Below are positions 1-8,349 of a stretch of 64,000 nucleotides of DNA, piece by piece. The stretch is from Corynebacterium poyangense (GTDB lineage: Bacteria > Actinomycetota > Actinomycetes > Mycobacteriales > Mycobacteriaceae), in assembly GCF_014522205.1 (NCBI RefSeq), contig NZ_CP046884.1, positions 2,356,001 through 2,420,000 of the forward strand, given 5' to 3'. The position numbers were made by a program, and so were the translations under genes. Every line of letters starts with the position of its first letter. The first letter of the stretch is position 1. A model generated the notes under the pieces. The model saw only the letters and a program-made list of their open reading frames with translations. It had not been told where the DNA came from and made no database searches.

Positions 1-1423
1 TCTTGATGGTGTTTTCTTTTCCGGTTCCCTTGTCCTTTGCGGTCACGTGGACGATACCGTTGGCGTCAATATCGAAAGTCACCTCAATCTGGGGGACACC
101 GCGCGGAGCCGGAGCAATTCCACCAAGTTCAAAAGAACCAAGCAGCTTATTAGCCGACGCCATTTCCCGTTCACCCTGGAAAACCTGGATCTGAACCGAA
201 GGCTGATTGTCTTCTGCAGTCGTGAAGGTTTCCGAACGCTTGGTGGGGATGGTGGTATTGCGCTCAATAAGCTTGGTCATCACGCCACCTTTGGTCTCAA
301 TACCCAGGGATAGCGGAGTGACGTCCAAAAGAAGCACGTCTTTAACATCGCCACGAAGCACACCAGCCTGAAGAGCGGCACCAACTGCCACAACCTCATC
401 TGGGTTGACTCCCTTGTTCGGCTCGCGGCCACCAGTGAGTTCTTTCACGAGTTCGGTGACTGCTGGCATACGAGTGGAACCACCCACCAACACCACGTGG
501 TCGATGTCAGAAATCGACAGGTCAGCGTCCTTAATCACTCGGTTAAACGGTTCCTTGGTGCGGTCCAAAAGATCCTGGGTGATCCGCTGGAACTCAGTCC
601 GGCTTAAGGTTTCATCCAAGAACAGCGGGTTCTTATCCTGATCAACGGTGATGTACGGAAGGTTGATGCTCGCCTGCTGTGAGCTCGACAGCTCAATCTT
701 GGCTTTCTCGGCAGCTTCACGCAGACGCTGCAACGCCATCTTGTCCTTGGTGAGGTCAATTCCATTGGCGCTCTTGAATTTCTCCACTAACCAATCCACG
801 ATGCGCTGATCCCAGTCATCACCACCAAGCTTGTTATCACCGGCTGTAGCCATAACTTCCACAACTCCGTCGCCGATTTCCAGTAAGGAGACGTCGAAAG
901 TACCGCCACCAAGGTCAAAGACCAAAATGGTTTGTTCCTTGTCACCTTTCTCCAAGCCATAGGCCAAGGCTGCCGCAGTTGGCTCATTCACGATACGAAG
1001 AACGTTAAGACCAGCGATCTGTCCGGCTTCCTTGGTGGCCTGGCGCTGAGCATCTTCGAAGTATGCGGGAACAGTAATGACGGCGTCGGTGACTTCCTCA
1101 CCCAAATAGGATTCCGCATCTCGCTTGAGCTTCATCAGGGTGCGAGCAGAAATCTCCTGGGGGGTGTATTTCTTGTCATCAATACTGACAGTCCAGTCAG
1201 TACCGATGTGGCGCTTTACCGAACGCACGGTGCGATCCACATTCGTCACCGCTTGGTTCTTTGCGGACTGTCCAACTAGTACCTCTCCATTCTTGGCGAA
1301 AGCCACGATGGATGGGGTGGTCCGAGAACCCTCGGAGTTGGCGATAACCTTTGCCTCGCCACCTTCTAAAGCAGCTACCACAGAGTTAGTGGTACCAAGG
1401 TCAATTCCTACTGCACGTCCCAT
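1..1423 (-). CDS. dnaK: Chaperone protein DnaK (Hsp70), 3' end outside the window
   Basis: ATP-dependent Hsp70 chaperone that folds and protects cytosolic proteins with DnaJ and GrpE. The reverse strand encodes the typical start [14 protein letters not shown], the phosphate-binding loop [10 protein letters not shown], the linker region [15 protein letters not shown] and the beginning of the substrate-binding domain. About 474 codons are visible; the C-terminal lid lies beyond the left edge. The ATG at 1423 is preceded by AAGGAG at a good distance. Two HAIR-type operators lie 58-131 bases upstream, so heat-shock control by HspR is likely. Usual partners grpE, dnaJ and hspR would lie to the left, outside the window. 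Confidence 0.97.
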   Translation of the reverse strand, partial: MGRAVGIDLGTTNSVVAALEGGEAKVIANSEGSRTTPSIVAFAKNGEVLVGQSAKNQAVTNVDRTVRSVKRHIGTDWTVSIDDKKYTPQEISARTLMKLKRDAESYLGEEVTDAVITVPAYFEDAQRQATKEAGQIAGLNVLRIVNEPTAAALAYGLEKGDKEQTILVFDLGGGTFDVSLLEIGDGVVEVMATAGDNKLGGDDWDQRIVDWLVEKFKSANGIDLTKDKMALQRLREAAEKAKIELSSSQQASINLPYITVDQDKNPLFLDETLSRTEFQRITQDLLDRTKEPFNRVIKDADLSISDIDHVVLVGGSTRMPAVTELVKELTGGREPNKGVNPDEVVAVGAALQAGVLRGDVKDVLLLDVTPLSLGIETKGGVMTKLIERNTTIPTKRSETFTTAEDNQPSVQIQVFQGEREMASANKLLGSFELGGIAPAPRGVPQIEVTFDIDANGIVHVTAKDKGTGKENTIK

Positions 1424-1480
1424 AATGAACTCCTTCTTCGTTGACGTTGTATTGTTCGCCGGGGACTACTTTAACATCCC

Positions 1481-1501
1481 CTTGAGTCTTAGTCACTCAA
1501 C
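1481..1501. promoter_or_regulatory. HAIR element (HspR operator) upstream of dnaK
   Basis: CTTGAGT-N7-ACTCAAC matches the actinobacterial HAIR consensus CTTGAGT-N7-ACTCAAG at 13 of 14 arm positions. It lies 58 bases before the dnaK start, as expected for HspR repression of the dnaK operon. Confidence 0.88.
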
Positions 1502-1533
1502 CTGACACTTGATACAACGGCACTGCCCCCAAA

Positions 1534-1554
1534 CTTGTTCCCACTTCACTCAAC
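1534..1554. promoter_or_regulatory. Second, imperfect HAIR element
   Basis: CTTGTTC-N7-ACTCAAC has the same 7-9 architecture and exact 7-base spacer as the site at 1481-1501, with a weaker left arm. It is further from dnaK and nearer the divergent aldolase gene, so it may serve cooperative HspR binding. Confidence 0.6.
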
Positions 1555-1676
1555 TTTTTTATTTACGCAGGTCAAAGCGGATCTCTCAGGCGCCTAATCT
1601 TCTCCTATCGCATATCAACTCACAATTGCCTACCCTGGGAGCCGTACCTAATCATCGGAAGCAAAGGAGAAAATCT

Positions 1677-2564
1677 ATGAACAATGAGCAGGCGCAAATC
1701 ATGCGTGAAGGCCGTGGATTTATTGCCGCGCTGGATCAGTCCGGCGGATCAACTCCTAAGGCATTGCGCCTTTATGGCATCCCCGAGGGCCAGTACTCCA
1801 CCGATGAGGAGATGTTTAACCTGGTTCACGAGATGCGCACCCGGATCATCACCTCCCCGTCCTTTAACTCTGACCAGATCCTGGCCGCGATCCTTTTTGA
1901 GATGACCATGGATCGGGACATTGACGGTCTTCCCACCGCCCAGTATCTCTGGGAGAAGAAGGGCGTTGTCCCGCTACTCAAGACCGACAAAGGCCTGGCC
2001 GACGAGGAAAACGGCGTCCAGGTGATGAAGCCCAACCCTGGCCTTGATGAACTGTGCGAACGCGCAGTGAAGAAGGGCATTTTTGGCACCAAGATGCGTT
2101 CCTTTATTGCTCAGGCTAACCCCGAGGGCATTAAGGCAGTGGTAGACCAGCAATTTGAGGTTGGACGGCAAATCCTTGGCCACGGATTGGTGCCAATTAT
2201 TGAGCCGGAAGTTTCCATCGACTGCCCCGACAAAGTTGAGGCAGAGCGTATCCTGCGCGATGAAATCGCCGCTCACCTGGATCAACTTCCGGAAGACCAG
2301 CAAGTGATGCTCAAAGTCACCATCCCCAGCGAAGATGGCTTCTACACTCCGCTGATTGAGCACCCGCGAGTCATGCGCGTGGTAGCCCTCTCCGGAGGTT
2401 ATGAGCGTGACGACGCTAATGAGCGCCTCTCCCGCAACCCTGGCTTGATTGCTTCTTTCTCCCGCGCATTAACTGAGGGCCTGTCTGCCCAACAATCCGC
2501 TGAGGAGTTCGACGCCACTTTGGCTGCTTCGGTCAAAGACATCTACGAAGCATCTATTGCCTAA
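1677..2564 (+). CDS. fda: Fructose-bisphosphate aldolase, class I
   Basis: Cleaves fructose 1,6-bisphosphate to dihydroxyacetone phosphate and glyceraldehyde 3-phosphate in glycolysis, or runs the reverse in gluconeogenesis. The 295-aa product looks like the bacterial short class I aldolases (staphylococcal Fda type): [17 protein letters not shown] near the N terminus, [10 protein letters not shown] in the middle, and MLKVTIP holding the likely Schiff-base lysine. The ATG at 1677 is chosen because AAAGGAGA lies just upstream; the frame is open further upstream but that part has no family similarity. It is divergent from dnaK and followed by a strong terminator. A class I enzyme is metal-independent, unlike the class II Fba common in corynebacteria, so this may be a second aldolase. 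Confidence 0.93.
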   Translation: MNNEQAQIMREGRGFIAALDQSGGSTPKALRLYGIPEGQYSTDEEMFNLVHEMRTRIITSPSFNSDQILAAILFEMTMDRDIDGLPTAQYLWEKKGVVPLLKTDKGLADEENGVQVMKPNPGLDELCERAVKKGIFGTKMRSFIAQANPEGIKAVVDQQFEVGRQILGHGLVPIIEPEVSIDCPDKVEAERILRDEIAAHLDQLPEDQQVMLKVTIPSEDGFYTPLIEHPRVMRVVALSGGYERDDANERLSRNPGLIASFSRALTEGLSAQQSAEEFDATLAASVKDIYEASIA

Positions 2565-2590
2565 GCGAAGGGCTAGCGCCACCTAAGAAC

Positions 2591-2630
2591 AACCCTGCCC
2601 CCTTAGCAAATTAGGGGGTGCAGGGTTTTC
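2591..2630 (+). terminator. Intrinsic terminator after fda
   Basis: AACCCTGC-CCCCTTA pairs with TAGGGGG-TGCAGGGTT around a short loop and is followed by TTTTCTTC. It lies 27 bases after the fda stop, between two convergent genes, and may work for both. Confidence 0.85.
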
Positions 2631-2673
2631 TTCGGCTGGTCTCCTTTTATTGGAATTCCAGCGCGTTGTCCTC

Positions 2674-4299
2674 TTAGCTAGCTTCAAACATCGTCAACGT
2701 CGTTTCACACACCACCACGTTGGGGCCATGCTGGGGGGATTTATGTACTGCCACCGAGAGGGCGTCGAACCATTCACTTCGTGACTGCGGATCAGTGGCA
2801 TCGGACAGAACAATTCTTTCCGCCGGAACGCCAAAGGAGTGGGCTAGTTGCACAAAATCTGGTCTGGAAAGTTCCGTACCTACTGCTTTCCCAAAAGCCC
2901 CAGTCATGTACTCGCGGAGAATCCCATATCCCCCGTCATCAATAATTACCCAAGTCACGGGGATATTGTGCTGTACAGCGGAGGCTAATTCCGCCACGGA
3001 ATACATCGCAGAACCATCGCCGGCTATAGCTACAGTTCTTTTCCCGCTTCCTACCGCCCCACCCAACGCTGCCGGGAATCCGTAGCCTAAACCGCCGGCT
3101 CCTTGCGCCGTTGAGCTTCGCCCGTCCTGAGGATCCCACATATTCCAGCCCCAGTAGGCTGCGATAGTCATGTCCCAGAAGACATGGCCGTCGCGGGGAA
3201 TAGCAGCGCGCAGGGCGTCAAGAAATGCCTGTTCGTGCTGGAGATCTTGAGCATCAAGGCGCTGGCCGATAGCTTTCCGCACCGCCGCCGCCCGCGTCGA
3301 ACCTTCCGTGTGGCTGGCAGAAACGAGCGGAACCAGTTGCTGCAGGTAGTTTTTGATGTCGGCACAGACCCCCAGCACATCATGATTTGAGCCAATAACC
3401 ATCGGGTTGGCATCAACCTGAATAATTGTTCCTTCTGGGGAAAGAGTGAAGTAGTTGGAGGTCACCTCCCCTAAGGATGAACCTAAGACTAGAAGCACAT
3501 CGGCCTGGGCCATGAGGTCTGTGACTGCTCGGTCCTCCACCCAGGAGCCCACGCTCAAGGGGTGATCAAGCGGAAATGCCTCTTGCCCAGCGGCAGTGGT
3601 CACAACCGGTGCGTCTAAGCGTTCTGCGAGGGCGCGTAGTTCTGTGGCCGCGCCTGAGCGCGCAGCTCCCCCTCCCGCTAAAATCACTGGCCGCTGGGCT
3701 TGATCCAGAAGACTGGCGCTTTGGCTGGCTAAACCATCAGGGGCTGGAGGAATGTCTTGGGGTTGGACGTTTTGTTCGATGAGATATTCACCAAGTAACA
3801 CGTCTTGGGGGATTTCTACCCATACCGGCCCTTGGGGGGCGCGGAGAGCAACCTGGTGGGCGTCGGCCAACACGTGAGGTAAGGCGTTGGCATCACGCAC
3901 GGTGTATTGAACTTTTGTAACTTGCGCTGCTGCTGCGGCTTGATTATCGAGTTGGTGCAGCATTCCTTTGCGGGCACCACCAAGGCCTGCGGTAGGGATT
4001 TGGGCGCACACCACCAAGATGGGGACTCCGCTGGCATAGGCTTCCTGGAGCCCGGCTAGGGAGGTTAGCGCCCCGGGACCGGTGGAAAGAAATAAAGCTG
4101 CGGGTTTCCCGGTAGAGCGGGCATAGCCATCGGCCATAAAGGCGGCGTTGTTTTCTACTCGTGAAGACGTAAACCTCAGCGCAGATCCATCAAGAGCATC
4201 AAAAAGAGCTAAGGCGTGTTGGCCGGGAATGCCAAAAACGTCACTGATTCCTAGGGATTCTAGGGTGTCTACCACGATTTTCCCACCGGTGCGCGGCAT
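2674..4299 (-). CDS. Thiamine-diphosphate-dependent decarboxylase/synthase family (possible 2-ketoarginine decarboxylase)
   Basis: 541 aa with the three-domain layout of the acetolactate synthase/benzoylformate decarboxylase family: N-terminal PYR domain with the catalytic-type glutamate in SSRVENNAAFMADGYAR, a central domain, and a C-terminal PP domain with GDGSAMYSVAEL followed by DDGGYG, the Mg-ThDP motif. It overlaps the upstream ureohydrolase by one base (TAATG), so the two are co-translated. Known pathway logic suggests a substrate: AruI, a ThDP enzyme, decarboxylates 2-ketoarginine to 4-guanidinobutyraldehyde, and a guanidinobutyrase acts two steps later. That assignment is inference from context; a generic IlvB-like 2-oxoacid decarboxylase is the safe call. 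No small regulatory IlvN subunit is nearby, which argues against true acetolactate synthase. Confidence 0.82.
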   Translation of the reverse strand: MPRTGGKIVVDTLESLGISDVFGIPGQHALALFDALDGSALRFTSSRVENNAAFMADGYARSTGKPAALFLSTGPGALTSLAGLQEAYASGVPILVVCAQIPTAGLGGARKGMLHQLDNQAAAAAQVTKVQYTVRDANALPHVLADAHQVALRAPQGPVWVEIPQDVLLGEYLIEQNVQPQDIPPAPDGLASQSASLLDQAQRPVILAGGGAARSGAATELRALAERLDAPVVTTAAGQEAFPLDHPLSVGSWVEDRAVTDLMAQADVLLVLGSSLGEVTSNYFTLSPEGTIIQVDANPMVIGSNHDVLGVCADIKNYLQQLVPLVSASHTEGSTRAAAVRKAIGQRLDAQDLQHEQAFLDALRAAIPRDGHVFWDMTIAAYWGWNMWDPQDGRSSTAQGAGGLGYGFPAALGGAVGSGKRTVAIAGDGSAMYSVAELASAVQHNIPVTWVIIDDGGYGILREYMTGAFGKAVGTELSRPDFVQLAHSFGVPAERIVLSDATDPQSRSEWFDALSVAVHKSPQHGPNVVVCETTLTMFEAS

Positions 4300-5291
4300 T
4301 AGTTCTTCCTTCCAGCTTTAAGATCAGCCATGAGTGTGATGAGGTCATAGGCTACGTGTGAGGCAGCGATTCCGGTAAGTTCAGCGTGATCATAGGCAGG
4401 TGCTACTTCAACCACGTCAGCGCCAACGATATTGAGACCTCGAAGGCCGCGAAGAATTTCCAGGATCTCACGGCTGGTCATACCTCCGGCCTCAGGGGTC
4501 CCGGTGCCGGGAGCGTGCGCCGGATCAAGAACATCAATATCCACGGAAATATAGAGAGGCCGACGCCCCACCCGTTGCCTAAGCCGGTCAACGACTTCAT
4601 CTACTCCTTGGCGAAAGACATCAGAGCTGGTGATAATGCCGAAGCCGAAGCGTCGATCATCTTCTAAATCTTTTCGTCCGTACAGGGGCCCTCGAGTTCC
4701 GACGTGACAAATAGCTTCCGTATCAATTACTCCCTCTTCGACCGCGCGACGGAACGGAGTGCCATGAGTATAGTCGGCACCGAAATAGGTATCCCAGGTA
4801 TCAAGATGAGCGTCAAAGTGGAGAAATGCTACCGGCTGGCCGGCACGGGCGGTGGCTGCTCTTAAGAGGGGCAAAGCGATCGTGTGATCCCCTCCAATGG
4901 TCATCAATGAAGAACCATTTGCAGTCAGTTCAAGAGCATCATGCTCAATAGTTTCAATAGCCTCGTTGATATTAAAGGGGTTGACCGCCATGTCACCAGC
5001 ATCGACCACCTGCGCTTGAGCAAAAGGCGAGGTATCAGTAGCCGGGTTATACGGACGCAGGAGTCGGGAAGATTGCCGGACATGTTGGCAGCCGAACCGA
5101 GCACCGGAGCGATAAGACACCCCAGCATCAAACGGTATTCCCACTACTTTGATGTCAGCCTGGTGTCCCGAGGGAAGATCACGTAGCCGCGGCAATAGCG
5201 CGTACGTGGCCTCACCACTAAAACGTGGTACCTCAGCCGAGTTCACTGGGCCGATATGTCCACCTTCGATAATGCGGGGAGTGTGCAGCAT
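4299..5291 (-). CDS. Ureohydrolase family enzyme (agmatinase / guanidinobutyrase)
   Basis: 330-aa metal-dependent ureohydrolase that would release urea from a guanidino compound. Binuclear Mn ligand motifs are all present: [14 protein letters not shown] and [14 protein letters not shown]. The C-terminal GADVVEVAP motif is typical of the family. Family members act on agmatine, 4-guanidinobutyrate or related substrates, and sequence alone does not decide. The neighbouring ThDP decarboxylase favours guanidinobutyrate from arginine. It is the first structural gene of the leftward operon, starting 23 bases after the regulator stop. No biosynthetic arginine decarboxylase is in the window, so a catabolic role is more likely. 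Confidence 0.9.
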   Translation of the reverse strand: MLHTPRIIEGGHIGPVNSAEVPRFSGEATYALLPRLRDLPSGHQADIKVVGIPFDAGVSYRSGARFGCQHVRQSSRLLRPYNPATDTSPFAQAQVVDAGDMAVNPFNINEAIETIEHDALELTANGSSLMTIGGDHTIALPLLRAATARAGQPVAFLHFDAHLDTWDTYFGADYTHGTPFRRAVEEGVIDTEAICHVGTRGPLYGRKDLEDDRRFGFGIITSSDVFRQGVDEVVDRLRQRVGRRPLYISVDIDVLDPAHAPGTGTPEAGGMTSREILEILRGLRGLNIVGADVVEVAPAYDHAELTGIAASHVAYDLITLMADLKAGRKN

Positions 5292-5314
5292 GAATAATAT
5301 CCTTTCTCAATGAA

Positions 5315-5917
5315 TTAATGAACGGGATAACGAGTAAGAACCCACAACACTTCTGCTGGGACATCACTGCGGGGATTACGCCACGTGTGAGCTTCTTTTC
5401 CAGGGAAAGTGACAGTATCTCCTTTCTTAAGCTGGTATTGCTCATCACTGGTCACCAAAACAAACTCTCCTGATATGACATGGACCGCTTCCATAGCGCA
5501 ATCCATGGTGTAGAGCTCTTCTTCCCCTTCCCCACCCGGAGCTATGCTGGCATGGATAAGTTGCAGTCCTCGTTGATCAAAAGGACTAAGTAGCCGTTCT
5601 GCGATGCCAGCACCGCCTAGATCAATTTCTGGCGCAGATTCATATCGAACCAAGTATGTCTGAGGGCTATCAAGAAGCTCACCAGCACTAATCCCTAACA
5701 CCTGACAAATAGTCACCAGACTGCTGACCGACGGGCTTACTAAATCACGCTCAATCCGGGAGATAAAACTCTTGCTTAATCCGGTGGCGCGTGCGACCTG
5801 GTCTAAGGTGAGCCGACGTTGCTCTCGCAGGGCTCTTAACCGGCGCCCCAAATACAGCTGTGTGCCCGACGAAAAACCAGCAGGATCTCCCTCAGGACGA
5901 AGAGGTAAAGACTTCAT
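5315..5917 (-). CDS. XRE-family regulator with C-terminal cupin domain
   Basis: 200-aa transcription factor. An N-terminal helix-turn-helix (RRLRALREQRRLTLDQVARA, then GLSKSFISRIERD) occupies about residues 25-80, followed by a small-molecule-binding cupin barrel at about residues 115-200 (EAVHVISGEF, KKGDTVTFPGKEAHTW). This HTH-cupin layout is that of PuuR-like regulators of polyamine and amino-acid breakdown. ATG 5917 is chosen over the upstream open frame because GAAGGA precedes it by about ten bases. It heads the operon with the ureohydrolase and the ThDP enzyme. A palindrome 46 bases upstream (5963-5984) is the probable operator, and an exact copy lies before the symporter gene at 14.8 kb, so both units are likely regulated together. 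Confidence 0.9.
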   Translation of the reverse strand: MKSLPLRPEGDPAGFSSGTQLYLGRRLRALREQRRLTLDQVARATGLSKSFISRIERDLVSPSVSSLVTICQVLGISAGELLDSPQTYLVRYESAPEIDLGGAGIAERLLSPFDQRGLQLIHASIAPGGEGEEELYTMDCAMEAVHVISGEFVLVTSDEQYQLKKGDTVTFPGKEAHTWRNPRSDVPAEVLWVLTRYPVH

Positions 5918-5952
5918 CAGACGCTTTGTTCCTTCACATAAATGCCAGGCTG

Positions 5953-6035
5953 GGCAACCCAAAGTTGTTGCATATTTAACAACTCATGTTTATCATAAGT
6001 CTACATAATGTGATCTAAAATACACTATTTGCGGG
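5953..6035. repeat. Left copy of an 83-bp direct repeat (duplicated promoter/operator)
   Basis: Bases 5953-6035 match 14801-14883 at 81 of 83 positions in the same orientation, offset 8848 bases. The repeat begins GGCAACCCAAAG and ends ATTTGCGGG. It contains the palindrome AGTTGTT-N8-AACAACT. The left copy abuts the regulator gene, the right copy abuts the symporter gene, and everything between looks inserted. Confidence 0.93.
5963..5984. promoter_or_regulatory. Palindromic operator, left copy
   Basis: AGTTGTT-N8-AACAACT is a perfect 7-bp inverted repeat upstream of the XRE-cupin gene. It is duplicated before the symporter at 14811-14832. Likely the binding site of the adjacent regulator, by position only. 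Confidence 0.6.
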
Positions 6036-6150
6036 GTGGGCAATCCCAATCAAGATGGCGAGACCCCAGTTGATCGCCGTCAATAGCCTGGCCAACATCG
6101 CTCATCTAGGAGCCCAGGAGATTCTTCCGGCTGCGGCAAGCAGAATGTAG
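6036..6150 (+). pseudogene. Decayed 5' end of a symporter gene
   Basis: Directly after the left direct repeat the sequence still resembles the region after the right repeat. From 6070 it can be read as TTG then IAVNSLANIAHL, against MNWINSLVIIAYL of the intact symporter at 14920. It then diverges and stops at 6148-6150. This is a remnant showing that the repeat once carried, or was joined to, a symporter start. The homology is short but continuous with the repeat. Confidence 0.6.
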
Positions 6151-6412
6151 CCCAGGGGCATTCTTTACCCCACACGGAGAGCTCCATTTTTAAGAATAAC
6201 TGTTTTTAGTCACGATATTTCCACACGTTATCGCCTAGGTACGACGTCAATCTCCCCCAACCACTATTGAAGCAATAACAAAATCTGATTAGCATTTGGG
6301 AATCAGATGACACTCATACCCCATTCTCTGAGATAAGCGATCAGCTTTACTCTCATTGAGGTTTCCGGTGGTCATTACGCACATACTGACTCGGAGGAAG
6401 GAAAATGCAGAG

Positions 6413-7723
6413 GTGTCCGTAGCTGAAGATGAACTCAAGAAAGCAGAGTGGGCGCTATTGGTGGGGGTAACCACCACCGGTTCTCACGCGGCAGATCAAT
6501 GGTTCCGAGGTTTTCTGCAGGCTTGTCGACAACGGAATCTATTGATCTGCGGGATCGATTTCGAAGAATCCCTACGCGACGGAGTACCTCGAATCCCGCT
6601 TGACTGTTTAATTACACTTCCTGGTGCGTTTTCCCGGGATATCACCTCAGCCCACCTCATAACAGCAATCTCAACCATCCGGCAACGCTGCCCAGGTTCG
6701 GTGGTTGCTTCCGCCGCGTTGCGGGAAAACTACCAATTGCTCAACAGCCGTTTCGCGAAAGAACTTCATATAACAGCAAATACCCCTGAATGTATTCAGC
6801 TGATTCAAGACAAGCCTGCGTGCCGGGCTCGTCTTCACCAGGCAGGGTTTTACCAGCCACGCAGTCTTCGAATTCGTGGTGTTGGACCTGGGGACACTAT
6901 TGAATTTGAAGACGTCTTCGGATGCAGGGTAAGCCATCCTTCAGACAACCCACGTGGCTGGATTGTTAAGCCGGCGACGGGAATGGGAAGTATAGGCGTC
7001 GAATTCATTAGCTCTCTTGATGAGATCTCGGCCCTTAACCTGAGTCTTTCTGACGATTATTGTTGCGAGGAATTTATTGAGGGCGACGAATTCTCTATTG
7101 AAGGCTTAGTGACGGCAAGCACAGTGCGTGTGTATGCAGTTACCGAAAAGACAACCAACGAGCGGTTCGTGGAAACTGGACATCGCCAACCAGCAGGAAC
7201 GCAACAGCTGCCTAACCAAGCTGAACTAGAACAAGAGTTTCAAGACTGTATTACTGCGTTAGGAATTCAATGCGGACACCTCCATGCAGAATTCTGGAGG
7301 ACACCGGAAGGGACAATAGTGTGGGGAGAATTCCATGTTCGACAAGGAGGAGATTTAATTGCGCCTGACCTGGTCACAGCCATCCGCCCGGAATTAGATT
7401 ACTACGGTGAACTCATCGACTCTCTGCGTGGACTACCGCTACCACCTCTTCCTCCAATTCGCTACTGCGCCGGAGTTCGATTCATCGAGGTTAACGCGGG
7501 GATGGTTCAAGGAATCAGCGTGAGAAACACGCTGCCACCGGCCACCAAGGTTTACTGGCAAGCACAACCACTGGAACACCCCCACGCCGTTAACTCGTCC
7601 ACTGCCAGAGGCTCGGTGCTCTTTAGTTATGGACGTGATCAAACCACAGTCAACGACAACCTCAACCAGGCAGAGAATTTATGCAAGATCGAAGTGGCTC
7701 AACTATCCAATGAGGGGCAATGA
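6413..7723 (+). CDS. ATP-grasp domain protein (amino-acid/peptide ligase type)
   Basis: 436 aa. The C-terminal two thirds form an ATP-grasp fold: RGWIVKPATGMGSIGVEFI is the ATP-binding loop, EEFIEGDEFSIEGLV follows, and HAEFWRTPEGTIVWGEFHVR ends in QGGDLI, the Mg-binding signature, with EFH where many relatives have EIN. ATP-grasp ligases of this group form amide bonds through acyl phosphates, for example BacD-type dipeptide ligases. The start is uncertain: GTG 6413 follows GGAAGGA, while the frame is open back to a TTG at 6356. It is the only gene of the 8.8-kb insert on the plus strand apart from short frames. The substrate cannot be read from sequence. Confidence 0.85.
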   Translation: MSVAEDELKKAEWALLVGVTTTGSHAADQWFRGFLQACRQRNLLICGIDFEESLRDGVPRIPLDCLITLPGAFSRDITSAHLITAISTIRQRCPGSVVASAALRENYQLLNSRFAKELHITANTPECIQLIQDKPACRARLHQAGFYQPRSLRIRGVGPGDTIEFEDVFGCRVSHPSDNPRGWIVKPATGMGSIGVEFISSLDEISALNLSLSDDYCCEEFIEGDEFSIEGLVTASTVRVYAVTEKTTNERFVETGHRQPAGTQQLPNQAELEQEFQDCITALGIQCGHLHAEFWRTPEGTIVWGEFHVRQGGDLIAPDLVTAIRPELDYYGELIDSLRGLPLPPLPPIRYCAGVRFIEVNAGMVQGISVRNTLPPATKVYWQAQPLEHPHAVNSSTARGSVLFSYGRDQTTVNDNLNQAENLCKIEVAQLSNEGQ

Positions 7724-7730
7724 TCATAAT

Positions 7731-7790
7731 GTGAATAAAATCCGATACTGGGTAACTACTACTTCCCCATTGCGGTCAGTATTTAACTAA
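7731..7790 (+). other. Possible 19-aa peptide frame after the ATP-grasp gene
   Basis: GTG at 7731 opens a 19-codon frame, MNKIRYWVTTTSPLRSVFN, eight bases after the ligase stop. AGGGG lies 13 bases upstream, which is a weak spacing. It is listed only because a tiny gene next to a peptide-type ligase and exporters could be a precursor; chance is an equally good explanation. Confidence 0.2.
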
Positions 7791-8349
7791 ACCTAGAGAT
7801 ATATTTTCGCCCTTTAGTTCTTGTAAAAGCAGGATACCAATATCAATGGTATTGGCAATATATTAATCTATACCGGTTGCACCCATCCTTTCCTCGCATT
7901 ATCCTGATATACACCGCATTAAATTAGCAGCTTCTAAATCTTCCTCATTCGGGAATTCTTCTTAGCCTGGAACTAAAATCCATATTATCCGGCTGCGAGC
8001 AACTTGGTGGTGAGCACTCATTAAAATTAAGATTTCCGATATTTTATGGTCTACAGGCCTTCTCATCGCTGTTATAACTGCAGCTCACAGTGTCAAGTTA
8101 GCTATTTTCCTGGCACTCCTTAACGCAGCATGGTATTTGACAATCAACCTCTTCTATAAATACAGAGATTAGCCGGTCCACTTTTATTTTTATAAACACA
8201 AATCATTTTAGATTACATTGCAGGACTGTTTCTTTCCCTAGGGGGAGATAATTTCTTTTCTTTAACTTTATATCTTGGTTTCACGGACCCGCCTAGACAC
8301 TTGAGCATTCCTCAATCAGTTACCTATATCCGTGCTGCACTAGTGGCAC
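7791..8349 (+). other. AT-rich stretch with two short membrane-protein-like open frames
   Basis: No full gene is present. Bases 8020-8172 are open (50 codons from an ATT after a TGA at 8011) and would encode two hydrophobic segments (STGLLIAVITAAHSVKLAIF, then LALLNAAWYLTINLF). Bases 8196-8390 are open in another frame (DYIAGLFLSLGGDNFFSL, then SVTYIRAALVALSL) and overlap the end of the exporter gene on the other strand. Neither has ATG, GTG or TTG at its start. They look like debris of one or two small membrane proteins. Confidence 0.35.
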
